This document shows positions 35,929 through 45,910 of a stretch of 64,000 nucleotides of DNA, one piece after another (the stretch's first letter is position 1; every line of letters starts with the position of its first letter). Source of the DNA: Citrobacter amalonaticus (lineage in GTDB: Bacteria > Pseudomonadota > Gammaproteobacteria > Enterobacterales > Enterobacteriaceae). The stretch covers positions 744,001-808,000 of the forward strand of contig NZ_AP024585.1 in NCBI RefSeq assembly GCF_018323885.1. Reading direction: 5' to 3'. The translations under genes and the position numbers were made by a program. The notes below the pieces were generated by a model that was given only the letters and a program-made list of their open reading frames with translations, ran no database searches and was not told the DNA's origin.

Positions 35929-38619
35929 ATGATCCAGATTAATCTGGCCTCTCTGGTTAAGCATCTGAATGCGTTTTCCCGGCAGGCACTGGAGGCCGCC
36001 GCGGCAGAATGTATGAGTCAGCAGGCAACGGAAATTACCGTGGCACATGTACTGTTGCAGATGCTGGCGATGGTACGCAGCGATATAAGAGTGATTGCTG
36101 AACAGGCGGAGATTGACGCGAGTGAACTTCGCCGGGCGTTAATAGTGGAAAGTTACGCGACTTCGCGAACAACGGAGAGCTACCCGGCGTTTTCGCCGAT
36201 GCTGGTTGAGTGGCTGAAAGAAGGTTGGTTGCTGGCATCAGCCGAGATGCAGCACAGTGAACTGCGCGGTGGCGTGCTCCTTCTGGCCTTGCTGCATTCC
36301 CCTTTGCGCTATGTGCCGCCTGCTGCCGCCCGCTTGCTGACCGGTATTAATCGCGATTGTCTGCAACAGGATTTTGCTCAGTGGACGTGGAAGTCGGCGG
36401 AAACGGCGATACAGAGTACGGACGGGCAGGTTGTCAGCGTGTTGGCAGAGACGGGGGACAGTTTGCTTGCGCGCTACACGAAGAATATGACGGAGGATGC
36501 CCGTCATGGTCGGCTCGATCCTGTGCTATGTCGCGACCATGAAATTGATCTGATGATCGACATTCTCTGCCGCCGGCGCAAGAACAACCCGGTGGTTGTG
36601 GGCGAAGCGGGCGTCGGTAAAAGCGCGCTGATTGAAGGGTTGGCGTTGCGCATTGTTGCAGGCCAGGTACCGGATAAGCTGAAAAACACCGACATTATGA
36701 CACTGGATCTCGGCGCATTGCAGGCCGGAGCATCAGTGAAAGGCGAGTTTGAGAAGCGCTTTAAAGGGCTGATGGCGGAAGTGATTTCCTCGCCAGCACC
36801 CGTCATATTATTTATTGATGAAGCACATACTCTGATTGGCGCGGGCAACCAGCAAGGAGGGCTTGATATCTCTAACCTGCTCAAACCGGCGCTGGCGCGT
36901 GGCGAACTGAAAACGATCGCCGCCACTACCTGGAGCGAGTACAAAAAATATTTTGAGAAAGATGCTGCCCTGTCGCGCCGTTTTCAGCTTGTGAAGGTCA
37001 GTGAACCTACGGCGGCGGAAGCGACTGTTATTCTGCGCGGCCTGTCGGCGGTGTATGAGCAGTCTCACGGCGTGCTGATCGATGATGAAGCCTTACAGGC
37101 GGCAGCCAGTTTAAGCGAGCGCTACCTTTCCGGACGTCAGTTACCTGATAAAGCTATCGATGTGTTGGATACCGCCTGCGCCCGTGTGGCGATTAACCTC
37201 TCATCGCCGCCAAAGAAAATATCTGCCCTCGCCACCCAATGCCATCAGTACGAAGCGGAAATCCGCCAGCTTGAGCGGGAAATTCGTATTGGATTACATA
37301 CTGATACCGCCCGGCTGGATGAAGTTCATGTTCGACATGATGATGCACAGAATGAGTTGAAGGCGCTGGAAGAGGCCTGGCGTCAACAACAGACACGGGT
37401 GCAGGCTATTATCGCGCTGCGCCAGCAATTATTGGCCACACTGGAAACCGATGGCAATGCATCCCTCACTGATAAGGCTAATGAAGCGGAAACCCTATCT
37501 CTCGCAGAACGGCTGGCCCAACTGACCGCCGAACTGGACGACCTGCATAACGCGCAGTTACTGGTTTCCCCGCACGTCGATAAAAAACAGATCGCTTCCG
37601 TGATTGCCGAATGGACCGGCGTGCCGCTTAACCGCCTGTCACAGAATGAAATGTCAGTTATCACCGATCTGCCGTTGTGGTTGGGCGACACAATTAAAGG
37701 TCAGGATCTGGCCATTAAGCACCTGCATAAACATCTTCTCACCGCACGCGCCGATTTGCGTCGTCCGGGACGCCCACTCGGCGCATTTCTGCTGGCGGGT
37801 CCCAGCGGCGTGGGTAAAACCGAAACCGTATTGCAATTGGCTGAACTGCTTTACGGTGGTCGCCAGTACCTGACGACCATCAATATGTCTGAGTTCCAGG
37901 AAAAACACACCGTTTCGCGCCTGATTGGTTCCCCGCCGGGCTATGTCGGCTATGGTGAAGGCGGTGTGCTGACCGAAGCTATCCGTCAAAAACCGTATTC
38001 CGTGGTGCTGCTGGATGAAGTGGAAAAAGCCCATCCGGACGTGCTCAACCTGTTTTACCAGGCATTCGACAAGGGCGAAATGGCAGATGGCGAAGGCCGG
38101 TTGATTGACTGTAAAAATATCGTCTTTTTCCTCACCTCCAACCTCGGTTACCAGGTGATTGTCGAACATGCCGACAACCCGGAAATTATGCAGGAAGCGT
38201 TGTACCCGGTGCTGGCAGACTTCTTCAAACCGGCGTTACTGGCGAGGATGGAAGTGGTGCCATACCTGCCGTTATCAAAAGAGACGCTCGCCATCATTAT
38301 CGCCGGAAAGCTTGCCCGTCTGGACAATGTACTGCGCAGCCGCTTTAGCGCGGACATCATGATTGAACCGGAAGTCACTGATGAAATCATGAGCCGCGTG
38401 ACCCGCGCTGAAAATGGCGCGAGGATGCTGGAGTCCGTGATTGACGGCGAAATGCTGCCGCCACTCTCATTATTGTTATTGCAGAAAATGGCCTCAAACA
38501 CACCCATTGCCAGCATTCGGTTGTCGGTGTCAGAAGGGAGATTCATGGCAGATGTGCAGGATGTTCCATCCGCCGATGAGCCCGTGTTGTCGCAGGAAAC
38601 GGATGGCATCACTTTATGA
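35929..38619 (+). CDS. clpV: T6SS sheath-disassembly ATPase TssH (ClpV)
   Basis: AAA+ unfoldase of 896 aa that recycles contracted TssBC sheaths. An N-terminal Clp_N-type domain (about 1-150) is followed by AAA1 with Walker A GEAGVGKSAL (about 225) and Walker B ILFIDEAHT, a coiled middle region (about 420-540), and AAA2 with Walker A GPSGVGKTET (about 624) and Walker B VVLLDEVEKAH. ATG 35929 (MIQINLASL) has AAGGA upstream; the slightly longer frame begins inside tssL. Its stop overlaps the next start (ATGA). Confidence 0.96.
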   Translation: MIQINLASLVKHLNAFSRQALEAAAAECMSQQATEITVAHVLLQMLAMVRSDIRVIAEQAEIDASELRRALIVESYATSRTTESYPAFSPMLVEWLKEGWLLASAEMQHSELRGGVLLLALLHSPLRYVPPAAARLLTGINRDCLQQDFAQWTWKSAETAIQSTDGQVVSVLAETGDSLLARYTKNMTEDARHGRLDPVLCRDHEIDLMIDILCRRRKNNPVVVGEAGVGKSALIEGLALRIVAGQVPDKLKNTDIMTLDLGALQAGASVKGEFEKRFKGLMAEVISSPAPVILFIDEAHTLIGAGNQQGGLDISNLLKPALARGELKTIAATTWSEYKKYFEKDAALSRRFQLVKVSEPTAAEATVILRGLSAVYEQSHGVLIDDEALQAAASLSERYLSGRQLPDKAIDVLDTACARVAINLSSPPKKISALATQCHQYEAEIRQLEREIRIGLHTDTARLDEVHVRHDDAQNELKALEEAWRQQQTRVQAIIALRQQLLATLETDGNASLTDKANEAETLSLAERLAQLTAELDDLHNAQLLVSPHVDKKQIASVIAEWTGVPLNRLSQNEMSVITDLPLWLGDTIKGQDLAIKHLHKHLLTARADLRRPGRPLGAFLLAGPSGVGKTETVLQLAELLYGGRQYLTTINMSEFQEKHTVSRLIGSPPGYVGYGEGGVLTEAIRQKPYSVVLLDEVEKAHPDVLNLFYQAFDKGEMADGEGRLIDCKNIVFFLTSNLGYQVIVEHADNPEIMQEALYPVLADFFKPALLARMEVVPYLPLSKETLAIIIAGKLARLDNVLRSRFSADIMIEPEVTDEIMSRVTRAENGARMLESVIDGEMLPPLSLLLLQKMASNTPIASIRLSVSEGRFMADVQDVPSADEPVLSQETDGITL

Positions 38620-39359
38620 GTGGGATGCGCGTTACACGCCAGTTCTGGCTGTTAGCGGTCGGCCTGCTGACAGGACTGTTTGCCGGATCCGTACCCGCAG
38701 AAACACCCTCTGCATCTGGCATCGTGCAGGGTACAGCTGCGGCTATATCAGATGACGAGCAGGCGACGCTACAGGCAATGCAGGCCTGTCGTCGTGAATC
38801 AGCAGCCCTGGAACGTCTTGACTGTTATGACAATTTGCTCGCCCCTCTTTCACCGGCGGGGTTTAACGGTGCGCTGGTCAGGGCCAGTTTTGTGGGGGAA
38901 GCCTGGACTCGCGCCACGGAGCAGGAGAAACGCCGTCAGGATAAGAGTACGGAACTGCTGGTAACGCAGACGCCAGGAGAACGTCCGATGGTGGTGATCA
39001 CCACGCCAGCTATTGGTCATGTTCCGCCGCGCCCGGTGCTGATGTTGAGTTGTGTGGACAATATTACCCGAATGCAGGTGGCGCTGATCAAAGCGATGGA
39101 TACACATGATATCGCCGTCAGCCTGAGTGCCGATGACAAAACATTCCACAGCCGCTGGTTTGTGCGTGAAAACGGCACGCTTCTGGAATCCAGCCGGGGA
39201 TTATCCGGCATCGACGAGATTAAACAGCTGTTTGGCGCGAAGACGCTTACTATTGATACCGGTCCGGAGAGCGCTGCCGGAAAACTCACTTTTAATATCA
39301 ATGGACTGGCGCAGGCTATCGCCCCGCTGCGTGAAGCCTGTCATTGGGCGGGAGAATAA
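38616..39359 (+). CDS. tagO: T6SS accessory protein TagO/VasI family
   Basis: Exported protein of 247 aa of the VasI/TagO type found in many T6SS operons; its exact role is unclear. A signal peptide (about 4-28, WLLAVGLLTGLFAGSVPAE) is followed by the family block ACRRESAALERLDCYDNL with its paired cysteines, and a C-terminal beta-rich part. The start ATG overlaps the clpV stop; an ATG at codon 4 is an alternative. It lies 3 nt before tssA. Confidence 0.8.
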   Translation: MSGMRVTRQFWLLAVGLLTGLFAGSVPAETPSASGIVQGTAAAISDDEQATLQAMQACRRESAALERLDCYDNLLAPLSPAGFNGALVRASFVGEAWTRATEQEKRRQDKSTELLVTQTPGERPMVVITTPAIGHVPPRPVLMLSCVDNITRMQVALIKAMDTHDIAVSLSADDKTFHSRWFVRENGTLLESSRGLSGIDEIKQLFGAKTLTIDTGPESAAGKLTFNINGLAQAIAPLREACHWAGE

Positions 39360-39362
39360 GAA

Positions 39363-40790
39363 ATGGCAATGGATCTGCGTGACCCGAATGTCTGGATTTC
39401 GCACCTGCTGGAAACACTACCGGAAGAAAAACTGAGCGGCGCTCTGAAAGATGACTCTCCTGAGTGGGAGTATATTGACGGAGAAATCGTCAAACTCGGT
39501 TCGCTGGCGCACGGTCAGCTTGATATTGCGGAAATACAGCGTCGGGGACTGGTGCTTCTGGCCTCAGAGTGTAAAGATTTTCGTCTGCTGGCGCATTTGT
39601 TGCGTACTCTGCAACATGCAGGCAACCTGCCGCTGGCCCTGCGCCTGCTGGCGCTGTACGTAGAGCATTACTGGGCAGTGACTGCGCCGCGCATGTCGCA
39701 CAAAAAACGTTTTGCAGCACAGGTCATAAAACGTTTTGACGCAGGTATACCCGGTTTTGTAGGAAAAGCGACCACAGCACAGCGCGACGCGGTGTTGGGT
39801 GAACTGGCGACACTGGCGCAAAGCTGGCGGATGCAGGATGTTCCAGAACTGGCACTGGCGACGGATGATCTGCTCGTACTTTTTCAGCGCGCATTCCATG
39901 ATGCCGGGCCTGCGTTATCTTCCTCTCAGGGAATGTCTGACAACGTACCGCAGGATGTCACCATACCTGCACGTGACGCCCCGCAGACTATCACCACCGT
40001 GCCTGCTGTTCCGGCTCCGCAGGTGACTGTCGACAGTCACGACGATACTGCCTGGCGCGACACGTTGCTGAAAGTCGCCGCTATCCTTTGCGAACGCAAA
40101 CCTGACTCGCCGCTGGGCTACCGTCTACGCCGCCATGCGCTTTGGCAAACCATTACCAGCACGCCTCCGGCCGAGAGTGATGGTCGTACCCCGCTGGCGG
40201 CGGTTTCTGCTGATATGGCTGCAGAGTATCAGTCCCGGTTAACCTGCGTGGATCTGGCGCTGTGGCAGCAGGTGGAGCAGAGCCTGCTGCTGGCTCCGTA
40301 CTGGCTGGACGGGCATTACCTTTCCGCACAGATAGCACAGCGTCTCGGGTACAGGCAGGCAGAAGAGGCCATCCGTGAGGAAGCTGGTTTTTTTCTTGCG
40401 CGTCTTCCGGCGCTTGCCGATCTGCTGTTTAACGACCGCACACCTTTTATCAGCGAGCAGACAAAACGGTGGCTGACCTCATCAACATCCCACAGTCAGG
40501 CCGTACCAGTACTGCAATCCACAGAGGAAATGCAAGCTGCCAGGGCATGTTTTACCGAGCAAGGGCTGGAAGCTGCACTGCAGTACCTGGAGACATTGCC
40601 AGAAGGCGATCCCCGCGATCAGTTCCACCGCCTGTACCAGGGCGCTCAGCTAATGGAAGAGGCCGGAATGGTAAAACTTGCGCAGCAACAATACCGGATG
40701 CTGTCCGAAGAAGGCTTGCGAATGGTGGTGGCAGACTGGGAGCCCTCACTCTTCAAACAGCTCAAGCAGAAGTTCACGGCAGAACAGTAA
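39363..40790 (+). CDS. tssA: T6SS assembly cap protein TssA
   Basis: TssA with an N-terminal ImpA_N domain (about 1-120, LRTLQHAGNLPLALRLLALY) that primes and caps sheath/tube polymerisation. The middle (about 185-230) is a low-complexity linker and the C-terminal helical part has VasJ-like QYLETLPEGDPRDQFHRLY. It has 475 aa and no membrane helix, which separates it from the TagA-type relative encoded further along. ATG 39369 is an alternative start. Confidence 0.9.
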   Translation: MAMDLRDPNVWISHLLETLPEEKLSGALKDDSPEWEYIDGEIVKLGSLAHGQLDIAEIQRRGLVLLASECKDFRLLAHLLRTLQHAGNLPLALRLLALYVEHYWAVTAPRMSHKKRFAAQVIKRFDAGIPGFVGKATTAQRDAVLGELATLAQSWRMQDVPELALATDDLLVLFQRAFHDAGPALSSSQGMSDNVPQDVTIPARDAPQTITTVPAVPAPQVTVDSHDDTAWRDTLLKVAAILCERKPDSPLGYRLRRHALWQTITSTPPAESDGRTPLAAVSADMAAEYQSRLTCVDLALWQQVEQSLLLAPYWLDGHYLSAQIAQRLGYRQAEEAIREEAGFFLARLPALADLLFNDRTPFISEQTKRWLTSSTSHSQAVPVLQSTEEMQAARACFTEQGLEAALQYLETLPEGDPRDQFHRLYQGAQLMEEAGMVKLAQQQYRMLSEEGLRMVVADWEPSLFKQLKQKFTAEQ

Positions 40791-40808
40791 GAAACAACAG
40801 GAGTTTTT

Positions 40809-43800
40809 GTGAGATTACCGACCCCCCGACTCTTCAGCGGAATGAAATCTGTTTTGCGACCGGCGATGCCAAAATTTAAGGTCTCCGCGTTATGGCTATT
40901 GGTGCTGGCATGGATCTTTCTGCTGGTATGGATCTGGTGGAAAGGCCCGTCATGGTCATTCTATGACGAACATTGGCTCAAACCGCTGACAAACCGCTGG
41001 CTGGCGACAGCGGCGTGGGGGATTGTCGCCCTGGGGTGGCTGACTGTCCGGGTGATGAAGCGTCTGCAGCAGCTTGAGAAACAGCAAAAGTTGCAGCGCG
41101 AGGAAGCGCAGGACCCGCTCAGTGTGGAGTTGAATATTCAACAGCGCTACCTCGACAGGTGGCTGCTGCGTTTACAGCGTCATCTCGACAACCGCCGTTA
41201 CCTGTGGCAATTGCCGTGGTATATGGTTATCGGTCCTGCCGGGAGCGGCAAAACCACCCTGTTACGGGAAGGTTTCCCATCCGATATCATTTATACACCG
41301 GAAGCGGTACGCGGTGCAGAGCAACGCGTATATCTGACGCCACATGTTGGCAAACAGGCGGTGATTTTTGATATTGACGGCGCACTCTGTGAACAACCTG
41401 ATGCGGATATTCTGCATCGCCGCTTATGGGAACATCTACTGGGATGGCTGGTGGAAAAACGTGCCCGCCAACCGCTGAACGGGATCATTCTCACCCTCGA
41501 TTTACCCGACCTGTTGACGGCCGACAAACGCCGCCGCGAACATCTGTTGCAGACGCTGCGTAGCCGTTTGCAGGATATACGTCAGTATCTTCACTGCCAG
41601 TTACCGGTTTACGTGGTGCTGACCCGGCTGGACTTATTGTACGGTTTTGCAGCCCTGTTTCAGTCGCTGAACAAAAAAGATCGCGATACCATCCTCGGGG
41701 TTACGTTTACTCTCAGCGCCCATGAAAGTGAAGACTGGCGTACCGAACTGAACGCTTTCTGGCAGGACTGGTGCGAACGGATGAACCAGTCCATGCCCGA
41801 TCTGATGTTGGCGCAGAGCCATATGCGCAGTTCATTGTTCAGTTTTATTCGCCAGATGCAGGGAAGCAGGGAGTCTCTGGTGACCCTGCTTGATGGTCTT
41901 CTGGACGGTGAAAATATGGACGTGATGCTGCGTGGCGTGTATCTGACGTCATCACTGCAACGCGGTCAGATGGATGACATCTTTACACAGTCTGCCGCCC
42001 GGCAATACCGGCTCGGCAGTAATCCGCTAAGTGCCTGGCCACTGGTGGATACCGTACCTTACTTTACCCGCAATCTGTTTCCCCAGGTACTTCTGTCGGA
42101 GCCGAACCTGGCTGGCGAAAGCCGCGCCTGGCTGGTAAGCAGCCGTAGACGTCTTACCGTCTTTTCTGCCGCGGGTGGAGCGTTGGCGCTATTGCTCATC
42201 ATCGGCTGGCACCATTATTACGATGTTAACTACGCCTCCGGTATCCAGGTACTGAAACAAGCTCAGGCCTTTATGGCGATCAGGCCACCCCAGGGGATGG
42301 ATGACTACGGTGATCTACAATTGCCATTACTCAATCCAGTACGCGATGCGACGTTGGCCTACGGCGACTGGGACGATCGCAGTCGACTGGCCGATATGGG
42401 GTTGTACCAGGGAAGGCGTGTCGGGCCGTATGTGGAGCAAACCTATCTGCAACTACTGGAGCAGCGTTATCTGCCCGCCTTGTTCAACGGTCTGGTGAAA
42501 GAAATGGATGCCGCCCCACCGGAGAGCGAAGAAAAACTCGCCGTGCTGCGAGTGATGAGAATGCTGGAGGACAAAAGCGGACGTAATAATGACGTAGTGA
42601 AGCAATACATGGCGAAGCGCTGGAGTGATAAGTTCCACGGCCAGCGCGATACCCAAGTGCAACTGATGTCTCATCTCGACTATGCGCTGAAACATACCGA
42701 CTGGCATGCTGAACGTGCTGCGGGTGATGGGGACGCGATCGGTCGTTGGGCACCGTATGACAAACCGGTGGTGTCAGCACAGAAAGAGTTAAGCAAACTG
42801 CCCGTTTACCAGCGGGTCTACCAGAGCCTTAAAACCCGGGCGTTGGGAGTACTGTCCGCCGATTTGAACCTGCGCGATCAGGTTGGCCCAACATTCGAAC
42901 AGGTATTTGTTTCCTCAGATGACAATAAGCTGGTTGTCCCGCAGTTTCTTACCCGCTATGGGCTCCAGAGTTATTTTGTGAAGCAGCGTGATGAACTGGT
43001 GGAACTGACGGCAATGGATTCCTGGGTACTGAATATTATTCACAGTGTTAAATACAGTGACGCAGACCGTGCTGAAATCCAGCGCCAGTTAACCGAACAG
43101 TATATTAGTGACTACACCGCCACCTGGCGGTCAGGGATGGATAACCTTAACGTACGCGATTATGAATCCATTGCGCAGTTAACCGCCGCGCTGGAGCAGA
43201 TTATCAGCGGCGACCAGCCTCTACAACGAGCGTTGACGGCGTTGCGGGATAACACACAGCCGACCGTTCTTTCCGAAAAGCTATCTGATAAAGAACGCGC
43301 AGAAGCATTGGGAGAGCCGGATTATCGTCTGCTGACCCGTCTCGGTCATGAGTTTGCGCCGGAAAACAGCACGCTGGCGGTTCAGAATAATAAAGAAAAT
43401 ACCCTGCAAGCGGTCTATCAGCAGTTAACGGAATTGCACCGCTATCTGCTGGCTATCCAGAACGCACCGGTACCCGGTAAATCGGCACTCAAAGCCGTTC
43501 AGTTACGCCTTGACCAGAACAGCAGCGACCCTATTTTTGCGACCCGGCAGATGGCGAAAACTCTGCCTGCGCCGCTTAACCGCTGGGTGGGAAAACTGGC
43601 AGATCAGGCCTGGCATGTGGTGATGGTAGAAGCGGTTCACTATATGGAAATTGACTGGCGCGACAACGTGGTAAAACCGTTTAACGAACAACTGGCAAAT
43701 AGTTATCCATTTAATCCTCGTTCTTCGCAGGATGTGTCTCTGGATGCATTTGAGCGCTTCTTTAAACCGGATGGCGTGCTGGATACTTTCTGGCAGCAAA

Positions 43801-44327
43801 ACCTGAAACTGTTCATTGAAAATGACCTGAGCCGTGACGGGGGCGACGGTGTCATTATCCGTGAGGATGTCATCCGGCAACTGGATACCGCACAGAAAAT
43901 CCGCGACATCTTCTTCAGTAAACAGAATGGCCTGGGAACGCAGTTTGCGGTGGAGACCGTTTCGCTTTCCGGCAACAAACGCCGTAGCGTGTTGAACCTC
44001 GACGGTCAGTTAGTGGACTACAGCCAGGGTCGTAACTACACCGCGCATCTGGTCTGGCCGAACAACATGCGCGAAGGCAATGAAAGCAAGCTGACGCTGG
44101 TGGGTACCAGCGGTGGCGCACCGCGCAGTATCAGTTTCAACGGGCCGTGGGCGCAGTTCCGCCTGTTCGGAGCCGGACAGCTAACCAGCGTGGAAGAGGG
44201 AACATTCAGCGTGCGCTTTAACGTTGACGGTGGCGCGATGGTCTACCGGATACACGCTGACACTGAAGACAACCCATTCAGCGGCGGGCTGTTCAGCCAG
44301 TTCCGGCTGCCGGATACGCTTTACTGA
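40809..44327 (+). CDS. tssM: T6SS inner-membrane channel protein TssM (IcmF)
   Basis: IcmF-family protein of 1172 aa spanning the inner membrane and reaching to TssJ through its periplasmic part. Two N-terminal helices (about 27-45 and 58-78) precede a cytoplasmic NTPase-like domain with intact Walker A GPAGSGKTTL (about 142). A third helix lies near 450-466 and the long periplasmic region follows, ending in beta-rich sequence. Translation starts at GTG 40809, supported by AGGAG 5 nt upstream. It is followed, after a gap of 142 bp, by the membrane-effector gene. Confidence 0.95.
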   Translation: MRLPTPRLFSGMKSVLRPAMPKFKVSALWLLVLAWIFLLVWIWWKGPSWSFYDEHWLKPLTNRWLATAAWGIVALGWLTVRVMKRLQQLEKQQKLQREEAQDPLSVELNIQQRYLDRWLLRLQRHLDNRRYLWQLPWYMVIGPAGSGKTTLLREGFPSDIIYTPEAVRGAEQRVYLTPHVGKQAVIFDIDGALCEQPDADILHRRLWEHLLGWLVEKRARQPLNGIILTLDLPDLLTADKRRREHLLQTLRSRLQDIRQYLHCQLPVYVVLTRLDLLYGFAALFQSLNKKDRDTILGVTFTLSAHESEDWRTELNAFWQDWCERMNQSMPDLMLAQSHMRSSLFSFIRQMQGSRESLVTLLDGLLDGENMDVMLRGVYLTSSLQRGQMDDIFTQSAARQYRLGSNPLSAWPLVDTVPYFTRNLFPQVLLSEPNLAGESRAWLVSSRRRLTVFSAAGGALALLLIIGWHHYYDVNYASGIQVLKQAQAFMAIRPPQGMDDYGDLQLPLLNPVRDATLAYGDWDDRSRLADMGLYQGRRVGPYVEQTYLQLLEQRYLPALFNGLVKEMDAAPPESEEKLAVLRVMRMLEDKSGRNNDVVKQYMAKRWSDKFHGQRDTQVQLMSHLDYALKHTDWHAERAAGDGDAIGRWAPYDKPVVSAQKELSKLPVYQRVYQSLKTRALGVLSADLNLRDQVGPTFEQVFVSSDDNKLVVPQFLTRYGLQSYFVKQRDELVELTAMDSWVLNIIHSVKYSDADRAEIQRQLTEQYISDYTATWRSGMDNLNVRDYESIAQLTAALEQIISGDQPLQRALTALRDNTQPTVLSEKLSDKERAEALGEPDYRLLTRLGHEFAPENSTLAVQNNKENTLQAVYQQLTELHRYLLAIQNAPVPGKSALKAVQLRLDQNSSDPIFATRQMAKTLPAPLNRWVGKLADQAWHVVMVEAVHYMEIDWRDNVVKPFNEQLANSYPFNPRSSQDVSLDAFERFFKPDGVLDTFWQQNLKLFIENDLSRDGGDGVIIREDVIRQLDTAQKIRDIFFSKQNGLGTQFAVETVSLSGNKRRSVLNLDGQLVDYSQGRNYTAHLVWPNNMREGNESKLTLVGTSGGAPRSISFNGPWAQFRLFGAGQLTSVEEGTFSVRFNVDGGAMVYRIHADTEDNPFSGGLFSQFRLPDTLY

Positions 44328-44469
44328 GGAGGTAATTGTCGGATGCTGAAGATACAGGACGTGATGATGATGCATTTCAACAGGTGGATGTACAAATTGC
44401 AACGGCAGGGGCAAAAAACGCCCCGACGTTTGCCAGCACCTTTCATATCCAGAATTTATGGAGGCAGGA

Positions 44470-45375
44470 ATGTCTAAATTCAGTGACCAGAATCCGTCAT
44501 GGGCGGATTATCTCGGTGATACACTGCGTGGTAATGTCCCGATCAATCAGTTAATTCCGCAGCATCCCTATATTCTTGACACATTGGGACTGGCAGAGGC
44601 GTTTGAGAAGAATACGCAGCATATTATGTTACTGACACTGGAAGAGGCTCAGGGTGTAGTGGATGATTTGTGTAGCAGTGGTCCGGTGAAGCTTGCCACT
44701 ACTTACGCAGGAAATATCAAAGATGCTGCGACCGGGGGGAAGAATATCAGCAAACTGATAAGTTATGCTGAGGCGGATAAAATCATTTACCGGTTAAAGG
44801 GACTCGGGATTAAAGCTATTCAGTTCAAGCATGGTGGACAGGTGTACGTTAAAATTACCGGTTATGCGTCGCTGCGGCGTATTCTTCAGGGGACTCGCTA
44901 TAAAATTAACAATCCCCGGGTACTGGAGTTGGGGATTGGCAAAGCAGGCATTAATAGCGGTATCATCGAAGGTGCGAAGTTTTGTCTCTGGTTTTCACTT
45001 GCCTGGCACACGGTAGAACTCATTTTTAAATCAGACCATGATGTGGCGGCCTTTATTGGTAATATTACGATGGATGTTGCAAAAATTATTGTTACGATTT
45101 TTGTGACAAAAATTCTGGTTATGGCCGGTGGGCTTTTCTCTACAGTTGCTGCTTCTGCTGGTATTGTATTTCCTGTTGTGGCGGGGATAGTGCTGATTGT
45201 GGCTATAGGTTTCTTAATTACTCTTGCGTTAGATTATCTGGACAGTAAATATCATTTATCTGACAAGTTAATTGCAGTAATCCGAGAGGGGATGACGGCC
45301 CAGGAGGACATCAATAGGTGGAATTTTGAACATGCCGATCCCTTTACATTTGGCCTGATGAATGCACGCTGGTAA
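44470..45375 (+). CDS. Putative pore-forming T6SS effector (unknown family)
   Basis: I do not recognise the family. The 301-aa protein has a soluble first half without a signal peptide (about 1-165), a hydrophobic segment at about 170-186 and a long glycine/alanine/valine-rich hydrophobic hairpin at about 203-255 (VMAGGLFSTVAASAGIVFPV), then a charged tail. This resembles the layout of pore-forming toxins. It sits between tssM and tagA in the T6SS operon and is followed 9 nt later by a small polytopic protein. ATG 44470 is chosen for GGAGG at 5 nt. AT content is higher than the flanking tss genes. Effector function is inference; a structural accessory role is the alternative. Confidence 0.6.
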   Translation: MSKFSDQNPSWADYLGDTLRGNVPINQLIPQHPYILDTLGLAEAFEKNTQHIMLLTLEEAQGVVDDLCSSGPVKLATTYAGNIKDAATGGKNISKLISYAEADKIIYRLKGLGIKAIQFKHGGQVYVKITGYASLRRILQGTRYKINNPRVLELGIGKAGINSGIIEGAKFCLWFSLAWHTVELIFKSDHDVAAFIGNITMDVAKIIVTIFVTKILVMAGGLFSTVAASAGIVFPVVAGIVLIVAIGFLITLALDYLDSKYHLSDKLIAVIREGMTAQEDINRWNFEHADPFTFGLMNARW

Positions 45376-45384
45376 GGAATTTTT

Positions 45385-45909
45385 ATGCAAAAAATACCGG
45401 AAATAGCAGCGAGAAAAATGCCATTAAAAGAAAAAATGAAATTTATTCTTTTGTGTTTATTTTCCGTTACGGTACTAACTGGTGCGTTGGTTTTTTTTGC
45501 CGATGTTTCTGGTACTGCAATAATATATATTATTGCAGGTGCGGATACCGTCTACTACAGTTGGAGGGACGTGCTCGCATTTTTATATCTCCCTGTTATA
45601 GGGTACTTTGATGTATTGGTGTTTTTATTTTTGTTCCTCCCTTTTACTTTTCACCTCGCGAAATTATGGGGTAACCTCTCAAAGGTTATCTTCGGCTATA
45701 TTATTATCGCATTTATCCTTACTCTCCCTCTATCATTGTATATTTCTTTTTTTCCTTTGGGGAAGTACTTTTCTTGTGGACTTAGAGGCCCTCTTTCAGG
45801 CGCTCACTATGTGAAAGATCTCAAAATGTGCGAACAATTTGAATATCATCCTGAGGATGATAAGCCTGATAATACCTCAGCACCTGTAACATCAGTGGAT
45901 AAGAAATAA
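45385..45909 (+). CDS. Putative membrane immunity protein for the preceding gene
   Basis: Integral membrane protein of 174 aa with about four hydrophobic segments (about 20-38, 48-60, 64-86 and 96-122), then a C-terminal soluble tail with two cysteines (SCGLRGPLSGAHYV, MCEQFEYHPED). It somewhat resembles DUF1240-type enterobacterial membrane proteins, which I cannot confirm. Its position 9 nt after a candidate pore-former, similar high AT content and inner-membrane topology fit an immunity protein against a membrane-depolarising effector. TM helices could equally belong to an assembly factor. Confidence 0.55.
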   Translation: MQKIPEIAARKMPLKEKMKFILLCLFSVTVLTGALVFFADVSGTAIIYIIAGADTVYYSWRDVLAFLYLPVIGYFDVLVFLFLFLPFTFHLAKLWGNLSKVIFGYIIIAFILTLPLSLYISFFPLGKYFSCGLRGPLSGAHYVKDLKMCEQFEYHPEDDKPDNTSAPVTSVDKK

Positions 45910-45910
45910 A

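Noticed and set aside
40552-40749. Antisense frames inside tssA and other tss genes
   Set aside because: GC-rich coding DNA produces long shadow frames; the tss frames have family motifs and tight operon spacing.
44343-44474. 44-codon frame (MLKIQDV...) between tssM and the membrane-effector gene
   Set aside because: Short and of arbitrary composition, and it runs into the ribosome site and ATG of the next gene.
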